A stretch of DNA of 64,000 nt. It comes from Bacteroidales bacterium (GTDB taxonomy: Bacteria; Bacteroidota; Bacteroidia; Bacteroidales; P3). Below the pieces are notes generated by a model. It worked only from the letters and a program-made list of their open reading frames with translations, made no database searches and was not told the origin of the DNA. The stretch lies in contig JAFZTV010000058.1 of assembly GCA_017618625.1 (NCBI GenBank), forward strand, positions 1 through 64,000. The letters are read 5' to 3'. This document shows, in pieces, positions 51,797 through 59,395 of the stretch. Both the position numbers and the translations under genes were made by a program. The first letter of the stretch is position 1. Each line of letters opens with the position of its first letter.

Positions 51797-54265
51797 ATGG
51801 TAAAAAAACTATTAACAATTGCTCTTGCGTTGGCGATGGCCTTTGGCGCATTGGCCCAGTCGTCCAACAACGCAAGTCATCAGAAATCTTCGCGGACAAA
51901 GTACATCTCCTTTCCGGAAGATGAAATCGAATTCTGGGTTGGGACTGGCGACAACACGTCGGTGGTCATCATCGCTTGGGACGAGAACCCTCCCAGCGGC
52001 GACTTCGCTCTCGTGTGGGGCGTTCGCTGGAACGGCAGCGTCTCCGCACTCAATCTGCTCGACTCCATCGTCACATACGACTCTCGCCTTACCTACAATT
52101 TCCTCACGGCTCAGGGCTCCAACTATATGGAGGACATCCTGTACAACGACGGCGAGCTTGTAGGCCCGTCGGGGTCGGGTTGGTGCTACCTGCTTAACAA
52201 TGCGTGGGCGCAAAATCCATACAACCTGCAACCTATAACCGACGGCGACATCATAGAAATCAGCTCCAGCTGTATGTTCACCCTCACCGAGGCTACCGCC
52301 GCCTCCGACCCCAATGGCCATACCGACCCACCGGCCGACCCCGTTGATGCCTCCATCGCCCACTCGGAGATTCTCTATTGGGTTGGTGAGGGAAGCAACG
52401 AGGCTCTCTTCATCGTCAGCTATGCTCAGCCCGACACTGCCTTCGCCTGGGGCTACCGCTTCAACGCCGGCACCACCATCCAGCAGATGGTCAACGACAT
52501 CGATGCCGACGACCCCCGTCTTGAGATTGTCGGCAATCCATCCAACGGCGGCGACATACGCTTCGCTCTCGACAACGGTGACACTCTCGCTCTCTCGCCC
52601 GTCGATCCCGCTCGTGGCTACAACTTCTGGTGGACCAACCTCAACGGTCTCAGCGTGGCCAGCATGACCACCCAGCTGCAGAACGGCGACTTCTTCAAAT
52701 ACGGCGACCTCAACTCGGCCACCGACTGGGACTTCCAATATGGCTACTACATGCAGGAAGCATGGCTCAAAGTGCCCACACCCGTCAGTGTGCCCGACAC
52801 CACCACCGATGACCCGGGAGACGATCCCGACCCGCAACCTGAGCACGGCCCGTTCTGCGGTGCTGTGGGAACAGTAGGTTGTGATGCCATTGCAGCGGAC
52901 AGCAGTGCCATAGTCGCTTGGGCGACAGGATGCGCTTTGAATCTCGGACCGCAGAGCATAGCCGTCGAGGGTTCGCCGGTGGTCAGCTATGGTTCCGCCA
53001 ACGATGCGATAGGTGCCTGCTCTATGACCGACAACCTCTCGGTTGTAAGCTTGGGCGACGGCGGTTCTGCCACTCTCTCCTTCGCCAATCCTATCCGCAA
53101 CGGCGAGGGGCCCGACTTTGCAGTTTACGAAAACAGCTTTGACGACCATTTTCTGGAGCTTGCTTTTGTCGAGGTGAGCACGGATGGCGAACATTTCGTC
53201 CGATTCCCCGCCACAAGCCTTACCCAAACGGTGTCTCAAGCCTCAAGCATCGACCCCACATTCATCAACAACCTGGCCGGCAAATACCGCTATGGCTATG
53301 GTACTCCGTTTGATTTGGAGGAGCTGCGCGACAGCACGGGCATCAACCTCGACAGCATCGTATTTGTTCGCATAGTCGATGCTGTGGGTAGCATCAATCC
53401 GTTATATGCCTCCTACGATGCCTACGGACACATAGTCAACGACCCCTGGCCTACCAACAACTACGCAAGTGGGTTCGACCTTGACGGCATAGCCGTTCTT
53501 TATGAAAACATAACCGAACCCGACACGCCTGCAAATCCCGTTGATGCCACCATCGCCCACTCGGAGATTCTCTATTGGGTTGGAGAGGGAAGCAACGAGG
53601 CTCTCTTCATCGTCAGCTACGCTCAGCCCGACACCGCCTTTGCCTGGGGCTACCGCTTCAACGCCGGCACCACCATTCAGCAGATGGTGAACGACATCGA
53701 TGCCGACGACCCCCGTCTTGAGATTGTCGGCAATCCATCCAATGGCGGCGACATACGCTTCGCTCTCGACAACGGTGACACTCTCGCTCTCTCGCCCGTC
53801 GATCCCGCTCGTGGCTACAACTTCTGGTGGACCAACCTCAACGGTCTCAGCGTCGCCAGCATGACCACCCAGCTGCAGAACGGCGACTACTTCAAATACG
53901 GCGACCTCAATTCGGCCACCGACTGGGACTTCCAAAATGGCTACTACATGCAGGAAGCATGGACAAAGGTGCCGACACCCGTCAGTGTGCCCGACACCAC
54001 CACCGATGACCCCGACCCGCAACCCCATGACGGAATAGACAACATCAACAATATCGTCGAACACCTGTGGCCCAATCCTGCCAGCAGTCATGTAAACATC
54101 GTCATGAGCCGCCCCTGCGAAGCCGTATTATACGACCTTGCCGGCCGTCAGATAACCACATACAATCTCTCCGAAGGCCATAACGTAGTCAACATACAAA
54201 CCCTTAAGAGCGGCATATATATGCTCCGCACCGATGGCTCTGTAAGCAAGATTGTGAAACAATAG
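51797..54265 (+). CDS. B12-riboswitch-controlled T9SS-exported repeat protein
   Basis: The 822 residues, counted from ATG 51797 at the signal peptide (MVKKLLTIALALAMAFGALA), contain: a first domain (about 32-170) with IEFWVGTGDNTSVVIIAWDE and LVWGVRWNG; repeat 1 (183-339) with EILYWVGEGSNEALFIVSYA and FAWGYRFNAGTTIQQMVNDI; a middle domain (about 350-570) with GEGPDFAVYENSFDDHFLEL; repeat 2 (582-738), nearly identical to repeat 1; and a T9SS C-terminal sorting domain (VEHLWPNPASSHVNIVMS to SGIYMLRTDGSVSKIVKQ). The riboswitch suggests a part in cobalamin capture or use at the surface. I do not know a named family for the repeats. The ATG at 51758 would start inside the leader and before the signal, so it was rejected. 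Confidence 0.88.
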   Translation: MVKKLLTIALALAMAFGALAQSSNNASHQKSSRTKYISFPEDEIEFWVGTGDNTSVVIIAWDENPPSGDFALVWGVRWNGSVSALNLLDSIVTYDSRLTYNFLTAQGSNYMEDILYNDGELVGPSGSGWCYLLNNAWAQNPYNLQPITDGDIIEISSSCMFTLTEATAASDPNGHTDPPADPVDASIAHSEILYWVGEGSNEALFIVSYAQPDTAFAWGYRFNAGTTIQQMVNDIDADDPRLEIVGNPSNGGDIRFALDNGDTLALSPVDPARGYNFWWTNLNGLSVASMTTQLQNGDFFKYGDLNSATDWDFQYGYYMQEAWLKVPTPVSVPDTTTDDPGDDPDPQPEHGPFCGAVGTVGCDAIAADSSAIVAWATGCALNLGPQSIAVEGSPVVSYGSANDAIGACSMTDNLSVVSLGDGGSATLSFANPIRNGEGPDFAVYENSFDDHFLELAFVEVSTDGEHFVRFPATSLTQTVSQASSIDPTFINNLAGKYRYGYGTPFDLEELRDSTGINLDSIVFVRIVDAVGSINPLYASYDAYGHIVNDPWPTNNYASGFDLDGIAVLYENITEPDTPANPVDATIAHSEILYWVGEGSNEALFIVSYAQPDTAFAWGYRFNAGTTIQQMVNDIDADDPRLEIVGNPSNGGDIRFALDNGDTLALSPVDPARGYNFWWTNLNGLSVASMTTQLQNGDYFKYGDLNSATDWDFQNGYYMQEAWTKVPTPVSVPDTTTDDPDPQPHDGIDNINNIVEHLWPNPASSHVNIVMSRPCEAVLYDLAGRQITTYNLSEGHNVVNIQTLKSGIYMLRTDGSVSKIVKQ
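52343..52815 (+). repeat. Intragenic duplication, unit 1
   Basis: This 473-bp unit recurs at 53540-54012, an exact offset of 1197 bp (399 codons, in frame), with only scattered differences even at third positions. It encodes residues 183-339 of the T9SS protein. Confidence 0.95.
53540..54012 (+). repeat. Intragenic duplication, unit 2
   Basis: This is the second copy of the unit at 52343. Differences include ATGCCTCC/ATGCCACC near the start and TTCTTCAAA/TACTTCAAA near the end. The low divergence at silent sites points to recent duplication or gene conversion. Confidence 0.95.
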
Positions 54266-54283
54266 ATTTTTCTTATTTTACAC

Positions 54284-54320
54284 AAGAAAGGGGAACGGCA
54301 TACCACCGTTCCCCTTTCTT
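54284..54320 (+). terminator. Terminator after the T9SS protein
   Basis: AAGAAAGGGGAACGG pairs with CCGTTCCCCTTTCTT around a 7-nt loop and is followed by TGTATTCTCTTT. It lies 19 nt past the stop. Confidence 0.88.
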
Positions 54321-54397
54321 TGTATTCTCTTTACTTGATTATCGTTAGGATTGCGGTATTCGGCATCCAACGAACAGGATGCGACAGAAGTATCGCC

Positions 54398-54988
54398 TCA
54401 GCCTATCCCGAAGACTCCGGTTATGCCGCCGGCGAAGAGTTTGACGGACATGGCGAGCAGGATGACTCCGAAGAACTTGCGGAGCACGTATATCACGTCT
54501 GTTCCAAGCTTGTTGGCGATTTTGTCGAGAAAACGGATGACAAAATAATCCAACACAATGTTGAGGAACAACCCTATCAGGATGTTGACCGAGGCATACT
54601 CGGCCCTGAGTGAGATAAGTGCGGTGATGGCTCCGGGGCCAGCAATCAACGGGAACGCAACTGGCACCACGCTGGCACCGCTCGTGGTCGGCTCGTTCTT
54701 GATAATCTCCCTTCCTAGCACCATCTCCAGCGCAAGGATGAACAACACTAAAGCTCCTGCGACGGCGAAAGAGGAAGAATCGATGCTGAACAAGCGCAGT
54801 AAGCCGTCGCCCACAAAATAGAAGGCAACGAAAAGCAGCAGCGCCACCAGCGTGGCCTGCAACGGTTTGATGGCCTTGCCCTGGTCGCGCATCGAGACAA
54901 AGATGGGTATCGACCCCGTGATGTCGATAATGGCGAACATAACAAGGAAGGCGCTGAAAATCTCTACGATATTTATTTGCTGAAACAT
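54398..54988 (-). CDS. MarC family integral membrane protein
   Basis: The 196 residues have six hydrophobic helices and MarC/UPF0056 landmarks: FLVMFAIIDITGSIPIFVSM near the N-terminus, ALVLFILALEMVLGREI, and VPVAFPLIAGPGAITALISL in the centre. Despite the name, no role in multiple antibiotic resistance is established; an amino acid or ion transport role has been proposed. It stands alone between the two B12-riboswitch units and shows no sign of being controlled by either. Confidence 0.93.
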   Translation of the reverse strand: MFQQINIVEIFSAFLVMFAIIDITGSIPIFVSMRDQGKAIKPLQATLVALLLFVAFYFVGDGLLRLFSIDSSSFAVAGALVLFILALEMVLGREIIKNEPTTSGASVVPVAFPLIAGPGAITALISLRAEYASVNILIGLFLNIVLDYFVIRFLDKIANKLGTDVIYVLRKFFGVILLAMSVKLFAGGITGVFGIG

Positions 54989-54999
54989 AGACTCTTGAT

Positions 55000-55142
55000 T
55001 GCGTTATTGTGTTATTGCGTTATTGCGTTATTGCGTTAGTGAGATGAATGTGAAGATGTGAATATATTAACTGACCGCTGACCGCTGACCACTGACCGCT
55101 GACCGCTGACCACTGACCTCTGACCACCGACCTCTGACCACT
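55000..55142. repeat. GCGTTATTGTGTTA and CTGACCGCTGACC tandem repeats
   Basis: Four GCGTTATTGTGTTATT-type units (55002-55040) are followed by about ten CTGACCGCTGACCACTGACC-type units (55070-55142). The first word also occurs at 7816, 40432 and 42122, the second as GTGACCTGTGACC in ugd, ygiQ and 42150. Confidence 0.9.
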
Positions 55143-55163
55143 TATAGTGTAACGAAATTATCA

Positions 55164-56468
55164 CTATTCTTGGTATGTGCATTTGAAGCGGCGCTCGTAT
55201 TCCTCTATCAGTTCGGGACGGAAGTCGGGGTGTGCTATGTGGATGAGGTCTTCGGCACGGTGTTGCAGCGTGCGCCCTTTCAGGCGCGCTATGCCGTATT
55301 CGGTTGCAATATAGTCCACATCGTTGCGCGAGGTACTCACCGCTGCGCCTTCTGTGAGGAAGGGTTTGATACGCGAAATCTTGCCGCCTGCGGCGGTGCT
55401 GGGCATGGCTATGATGGCCTTGCCTTCGCGAGCCAGGGAAGCACCGCGGATAAAGTCCACCTGCCCGCCGATGCCGCTATACTGCCTTATGCCGATGGTT
55501 TCGCTCGCCACCTGTCCCTGCAAATCGACTTCGAGACACGAGTTTATAGATATCATACGGTCGTTCTTGGCTATAATAAGCGGGTTGTTCACATAATCGA
55601 CGGGATGAAACTCAACGTCGGGGTTTCCATCGACAAACTCATACAGTTCTCGGCTGCCCATGATGAACGTCACCACCACCTTGCCGCGATGGAGGGTCTT
55701 GCGACGGCCGTTGATGTTGCCTTGTTTCACAAGGTCGATGATTCCATTAGAAATCATCTCGCTGTGTATGCCCAGGTCGTTCTTGTCGCCCAGCGATGCC
55801 AGCACAGCGTCTGGTATGGCACCGATGCCCAGCTGCAGCGTCGAGCCGTCGGCTATCAGCGAGGCGCAGTTACGACCTATCGCCATCTCCACCTCGCCGG
55901 CCGACGGCAGCAGGAGCTCCTGCAGGTGGTATGCACAGGGTATGATATGGTCCATCTGCGATATGTGCACCAACGTGTCGCCGTAGGTGAAGGGCATCAA
56001 CTCGTTTGTCTCGATAATCACCGTCTTGGCGGCACGGATAGCGGCTTTGGCGTAGTCGCAGCTCACGCCCAGCGAGCAGTAACCTTCTTCGTTGGGCGGT
56101 GTGGCTTGAAAGACGGCCACATCGCACGGTATATCGCTTCCTATCATCGCCGGCACATCCTTGAAGTAGGCAGGGAAGAAATCGCCCTCCCGTCGCTCCA
56201 CCACATCCCTCGAGTTGGCCGAGAGGAAGTTGCTCACATGTCTAAAGTGGCCGAAACAGCGTGGCTTGTAGCACGGGTTGTCTCCCAGCGTCGTCATGTG
56301 GAATATCAACACGTCGTTGTAGTCCTCACAGTGTTTCGAAAGCTCCTCCTGAATCACTCTCGGAGCCGCCGCCGCATGTCCCATCACCACACATTGCCCG
56401 TCATGGATGTCTTTTATTGCCTTTGCAGGCGTCGATACTTTTCTTTTGTACTCTTCTTTCCAGTTCAT
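55164..56468 (-). CDS. Acetyl-CoA hydrolase/transferase family CoA-transferase, B12-riboswitch controlled
   Basis: The 434 residues match the 4-hydroxybutyrate/butyrate:acetate CoA-transferase subgroup: MNWKEEYKRKVSTPAKAIKD, HMTTLGDNPCY, YGDTLVHISQMDHIIPCAYH, CASLIADGSTLQLGIGAIPD, catalytic Glu237 in GIHSEMISNGIIDL, and GGQVDFIRGASLAREGKAII then AMPSTAAGG. The enzyme moves CoA between acyl-CoA and a free acid by a glutamyl-CoA intermediate. A cobalamin riboswitch lies upstream with a leader of about 190 nt that ends in a hairpin (56523-56492). Exact acyl specificity is not decidable by eye; succinate/propionate-linked and 4-hydroxybutyrate-linked roles are both possible. Confidence 0.93.
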   Translation of the reverse strand: MNWKEEYKRKVSTPAKAIKDIHDGQCVVMGHAAAAPRVIQEELSKHCEDYNDVLIFHMTTLGDNPCYKPRCFGHFRHVSNFLSANSRDVVERREGDFFPAYFKDVPAMIGSDIPCDVAVFQATPPNEEGYCSLGVSCDYAKAAIRAAKTVIIETNELMPFTYGDTLVHISQMDHIIPCAYHLQELLLPSAGEVEMAIGRNCASLIADGSTLQLGIGAIPDAVLASLGDKNDLGIHSEMISNGIIDLVKQGNINGRRKTLHRGKVVVTFIMGSRELYEFVDGNPDVEFHPVDYVNNPLIIAKNDRMISINSCLEVDLQGQVASETIGIRQYSGIGGQVDFIRGASLAREGKAIIAMPSTAAGGKISRIKPFLTEGAAVSTSRNDVDYIATEYGIARLKGRTLQHRAEDLIHIAHPDFRPELIEEYERRFKCTYQE

Positions 56469-56491
56469 AGTATATAATGTTTTATGTTCGT

Positions 56492-56523
56492 CGGCATTTT
56501 GTCTATCCTATCGACAATGCCGG
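56492..56523 (-). promoter_or_regulatory. Hairpin just before the CoA-transferase start
   Basis: On the minus strand CGGCATTGTCGATAGGATAG, then ACAAAATGCCG, folds with CGGCATT/AATGCCG and GTC/GAC as stem, 24 nt before the ATG. There is no T-run, so if it belongs to the riboswitch expression platform it would act on translation. Confidence 0.4.
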
Positions 56524-56661
56524 CGAAAAAATCATCACATACGAACCGATTTCTTTTCAGTGTTCAGGCAACAGACAATATTTGAACCCAATTGCCCTGT
56601 GCGGGCACGCACCCTGAACTGTTTTTCAACAAAAGCCTTTTAGACGCGAAAGCATTGCCGA

Positions 56662-56840
56662 ATCAATCCGAGGCAGGTCTCCTGGCTCATCACCTCTTGG
56701 CCGACACCTTCTCAGGGACATTTCCCCAATGGCATGTTATCGACCCGTCAACGGCGAATTACAGTTGCGCGACAGCTCACGATTTACACGTGATTCCCTC
56801 TTGGCGACCCCATTACAGAGCCGACCCCAGCGATTTGTTG
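56662..56840 (-). ncRNA. Cobalamin riboswitch 2
   Basis: Read on the minus strand the core elements appear in order: GGGTCGCCAAGAGGGAATCA, GTGAGCTGTCGCGCAACTGT then AATTCGCC, ATGCCATTGGGGAAATGTCC, and GAGCCAGGAGACCTGCC (the conserved B12-box end). It is followed by the CoA-transferase gene and nothing else on that strand. Ends are approximate. Confidence 0.93.
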
Positions 56841-56900
56841 TTATAATAAAGAACTGTTGCTGTGGAGATTCAACAAAAAGCGCATCTCCAAACAGCACCG

Positions 56901-56908
56901 CAAAGATA
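56901..56908 (-). promoter_or_regulatory. -7 box upstream of cobalamin riboswitch 2
   Basis: TATCTTTG on the minus strand, followed by CGGTGCTG, matches TAnnTTTG and lies about 60 nt before the aptamer, which fits as the promoter of the riboswitch-CoA-transferase transcript. Confidence 0.55.
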
Positions 56909-56999
56909 AACTTTTTTTCAATTCCGCACAGCCTCTCCATAAAAACCTATTTAAATAGATTGGACTTGTGGGGCAACACATAAAGAAAAGCGGGGTAAA

Positions 57000-57200
57000 C
57001 GAAAGAAAAGACGATTTTTTTTCGAGAAGTCAAAGGCTTAAAAATGTGTAGATTAAGCCTTTTAAGAGTTGCAAAAAACGGCAAAAATAGGCCTTATAAC
57101 ACACTGTAGAACAATAAGATATACTTACAGATTTTGCTCACCTTCTGCTCACCTTTTGCTGAACTATTGGGTTGAGCCTATGGAGGGACAGGATTGATAC
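57000..57200 (+). repeat. Dispersed intergenic element, copy B
   Basis: It has the same succession as 30897-31085: TTTTTTTTCGAGAAGTCAAA then GGCTTA, GGCAAAAATAGG, TACAGATTTTGCTCACCTTC, TTTGCTGAACTATTGGGTTG then AGCC. It then runs into GATACGG and GGGCCAACCGTGGGC, the 22-bp tandem unit of copy A, and directly into an hppA fragment. Confidence 0.75.
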
Positions 57201-57220
57201 GGCTTTGAGACGGTATAGGG

Positions 57221-57439
57221 CCAACCGTGGGCTACCCGTTCAAAGACACCTCGAGTGTGGCACTGAACCCCATCATCAAGTTCACCACATTGTTCGGTGT
57301 GCTGGCTATGGAGATTGCCATCAGCGAAGGCTTCCGCGGAATGGCTCCGTGGTTCGGAGTGATATTCCTGGTGATTGCACTTGTCTTCGTCTACCGCTCC
57401 TTCTACAAGATGCGCGTCGACCAGAAGAAAAAGAAATAA
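57221..57439 (+). pseudogene. Truncated 3' copy of hppA
   Basis: From about 57221 the DNA encodes PFKDTSSVALNPIIKFTTLF, VLAMEIAISEGFRGMAPWF and VIALVFVYRSFYKMRVDQKK, matching the last 64 residues of the intact HppA (44621-44813) almost throughout. Nucleotide identity is lower and concentrated in silent changes. The match begins in CCGTGGGCNACCCGTTCAAA, shared by the tandem-repeat unit and by hppA. About 750 codons are missing, so it cannot make an active pump. Its own C-terminus (VDQKKKK) differs from the intact gene. Confidence 0.92.
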
Positions 57440-57457
57440 AACGCTGACTACCACTAC

Positions 57458-57496
57458 AACAGGGCGGCATACATAAGTGTGTCGCCCTTGTTTTTT
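57458..57496 (+). terminator. Terminator behind the hppA remnant
   Basis: AACAGGGCG pairs with CGCCCTTGTT around a 16-nt loop, followed by TTTTTTC. It differs from the terminator of the intact hppA, so the remnant kept its own original 3' end. Confidence 0.75.
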
Positions 57497-57643
57497 CTGT
57501 TGTCTGTGGTACGTGTCATAGTTGTCGATGTATTTTAAGTTGCTGTTTTGCTTTGTCTTCTCTGTCTTGCTTCTGTCTTCAATCCACAAGCAAAAATATA
57601 GCGACGTTATTTATCACTCCGACCTTGGTCAACGGTAAACTAG

Positions 57644-58603
57644 TCAGTTCCCCCATCCCACGTATGCGGTGGCGGCTATGGCGATGAGGACTACTATGAC
57701 CCCAAAAACAAGGAGCATCGCCACCAACGAGAGCATCGAATAGGCAATGACTCGCCACCAGCCGTAGCCCGACAGCTGCTTCAGCGGGATGAATATCAAA
57801 AAGAACGACAGGACGCTCAGTATCGGGACACAGAAGAAAGAGAAGACTATGGAGATGATGGAATACATGTTGGTGATATACACCAGCGACACAAAAAACT
57901 CTGAATAGCGCAGACCGGGAACTCCGGGACAACGTCGGAAGAAAAGGTACAGACATCCCGAGATGTACATCAGCACAAGCAAAGCGAAGATATTTGGGAA
58001 ACGCTCCTGAAAACGGCTCGCCCTGACAGCTATGCTTCTAAAAAGTTCCTGCACCTGCACCTCCTCGGTGCTTGAATGTCCGACTGTCTGGTCGCCGTTT
58101 GACATCTGCTGGCTGGCGACCTCTATCACCCGACTGTCGGACGACAACCGCGACCCTTTGATGTTCACTCCGTGTGTCACCACTATGGAGAGGGCGGCAA
58201 GTAGAAAGAACATCTTGAACGGCGGGTAATAGGCCATCTGCATGCCGCCAATATAGTCGCGAATCATGAAACCCGGACGCAACAGGAGATCGCGGATGGT
58301 GCGGAACATGCCGCGGTTACCCAATCCCCACACGTCAAGAAAATTGAACATGGCCGTTTTGAACGAGTAGCGGCCTATACGTCGCGACTGGCCGCAACGG
58401 GGACAGAAGTTGCCGGTATATATGGTGTGGCATGTCGAGCACTCATGCTCCTCCTGCGACATCTCCTTGACACAATAGGGCTTCCTCTGCCACTCATGGA
58501 AACGGCGGCGGCTCTCCTCAAGAATACGCCACTTCGCCCTGAGCCAACCCTCACACTTTTTCATTCCCGTACCAAACGGACGGCATCCCGACTTATCTCC
58601 CAT
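57644..58603 (-). CDS. DUF3667 membrane protein
   Basis: The 319 residues contain an N-terminal zinc ribbon, CSTCHTIYTGNFCPRCGQS, then FKTAMFNFLDVWGLGNRGMF, RTIRDLLLRPGFMIRDYIGG and MQMAYYPPFKMFFLLAALSI, which define DUF3667, followed by several membrane helices in the C-terminal half. The function is unknown. The first 47 residues before MSQEEHEC are unusual; Met14 (58564) or Met48 (58462) may be the true start, since the family normally begins close to the zinc ribbon. Confidence 0.88.
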   Translation of the reverse strand: MGDKSGCRPFGTGMKKCEGWLRAKWRILEESRRRFHEWQRKPYCVKEMSQEEHECSTCHTIYTGNFCPRCGQSRRIGRYSFKTAMFNFLDVWGLGNRGMFRTIRDLLLRPGFMIRDYIGGMQMAYYPPFKMFFLLAALSIVVTHGVNIKGSRLSSDSRVIEVASQQMSNGDQTVGHSSTEEVQVQELFRSIAVRASRFQERFPNIFALLVLMYISGCLYLFFRRCPGVPGLRYSEFFVSLVYITNMYSIISIVFSFFCVPILSVLSFFLIFIPLKQLSGYGWWRVIAYSMLSLVAMLLVFGVIVVLIAIAATAYVGWGN

Positions 58604-58692
58604 TGCTGATGTTTTGCCTACTGGCCATAGCGGCTACTGTATTATGATTGACGTTGATAATTTGACACATCTCTCCTATTCCAAGACATCCA

Positions 58693-59187
58693 TCAGGCGT
58701 CGGCGAATACCTTGCCGTCGCTCAGAGTCACCTGCAGCTTGGTGTATTCGCTGTGGAAGTCGTTCTTCAGGCGGTCCAGATAGCGACGCGACTCCCAGTG
58801 GCACATCGGCAGGTCGTGCAACAGGCAGTTGCCACAGGTCTCCGGCGTTGTTGCTGGCACTTCGTTCTGTGTCAGTATCCATTCGAGACATTGGATAGTA
58901 AGCTGTCGCATATCCTCGACGGTATAATTGCCCGTCATGATGACGTACATACCCGTGAGGCAGCCCATCGGACCCACATACACCACATCCTCTTTGGCCG
59001 ATGAGTTGCGGAACCAGGTGGCCATCAGATGTTCCAAACTGTGCATCGCCGACGGAGCCACAGCGGGCTCGCGGTTAGGCTCGGTGATACGCAGGTCGAA
59101 GGTGGTAAAACCCTTGTCGATACGCGACACATAGATGCCGGGCTTAAGATGAGTATGGTCGATGGTGAAACTTTGTATTACTTCCAT
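58693..59187 (-). CDS. luxS: S-ribosylhomocysteine lyase
   Basis: LuxS splits S-ribosylhomocysteine into homocysteine and the AI-2 precursor. The 164 residues show IDHTHLKPGIYVSRID, metal ligands His49 and His53 in SAMHSLEHLMATWFRNS, Cys76 in GPMGCLTGMYVIM and Cys118 in ETCGNCLLHDL. The GC-R-TG motif of most family members reads GC-L-TG here. It is the only AI-2 gene in the window; no pfs gene is adjacent. Confidence 0.96.
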   Translation of the reverse strand: MEVIQSFTIDHTHLKPGIYVSRIDKGFTTFDLRITEPNREPAVAPSAMHSLEHLMATWFRNSSAKEDVVYVGPMGCLTGMYVIMTGNYTVEDMRQLTIQCLEWILTQNEVPATTPETCGNCLLHDLPMCHWESRRYLDRLKNDFHSEYTKLQVTLSDGKVFADA

Positions 59188-59206
59188 GGTGTTTAATGTT
59201 TATCTG

Positions 59207-59345
59207 TTGATAGGTTGAAAAAAGTTCGCTGCGCTTGAAAGGTTTATAAGGTTTTAAAGGTTCGCTGCGCTTGAAAGGTTTATAAGGTTTTAAAGGTTCG
59301 CTTCGCTTGAAAGGGTTTAAAGGTTGTAAGGGTTTGAAAGGTGAT
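59207..59345. repeat. TTCGCTGCGCTTGAAAGGTTTATAAGG repeat
   Basis: Three units of about 38 bp with the words GTTCGCTGCGCTTGAAAGG and TTTATAAGGTTTTAAAGG lie between the luxS start and the SUMF1 gene end, after one TTGATAGGTTG. The GCTGCGCTT word also appears in the compound repeat at 2.8-5.5 kb. Confidence 0.88.
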
Positions 59346-59395
59346 AGGACTGACTGCTAACCGCCAATCACGAATCACTCCAGCACACACCACTA

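Noticed and set aside
55170..56477. 435-aa plus-strand open frame opposite the CoA-transferase
   Set aside because: It covers nearly the same interval as the CoA-transferase, whose catalytic motifs are certain; the plus frame has none.
57227..57439. A functional short membrane protein
   Set aside because: The sequence is the last 64 residues of a pyrophosphatase and lacks all substrate-binding loops.
57164..57589. 141-aa minus-strand open frame
   Set aside because: It is antisense to the hppA remnant and its terminator and resembles the shadow frame seen opposite the intact hppA.
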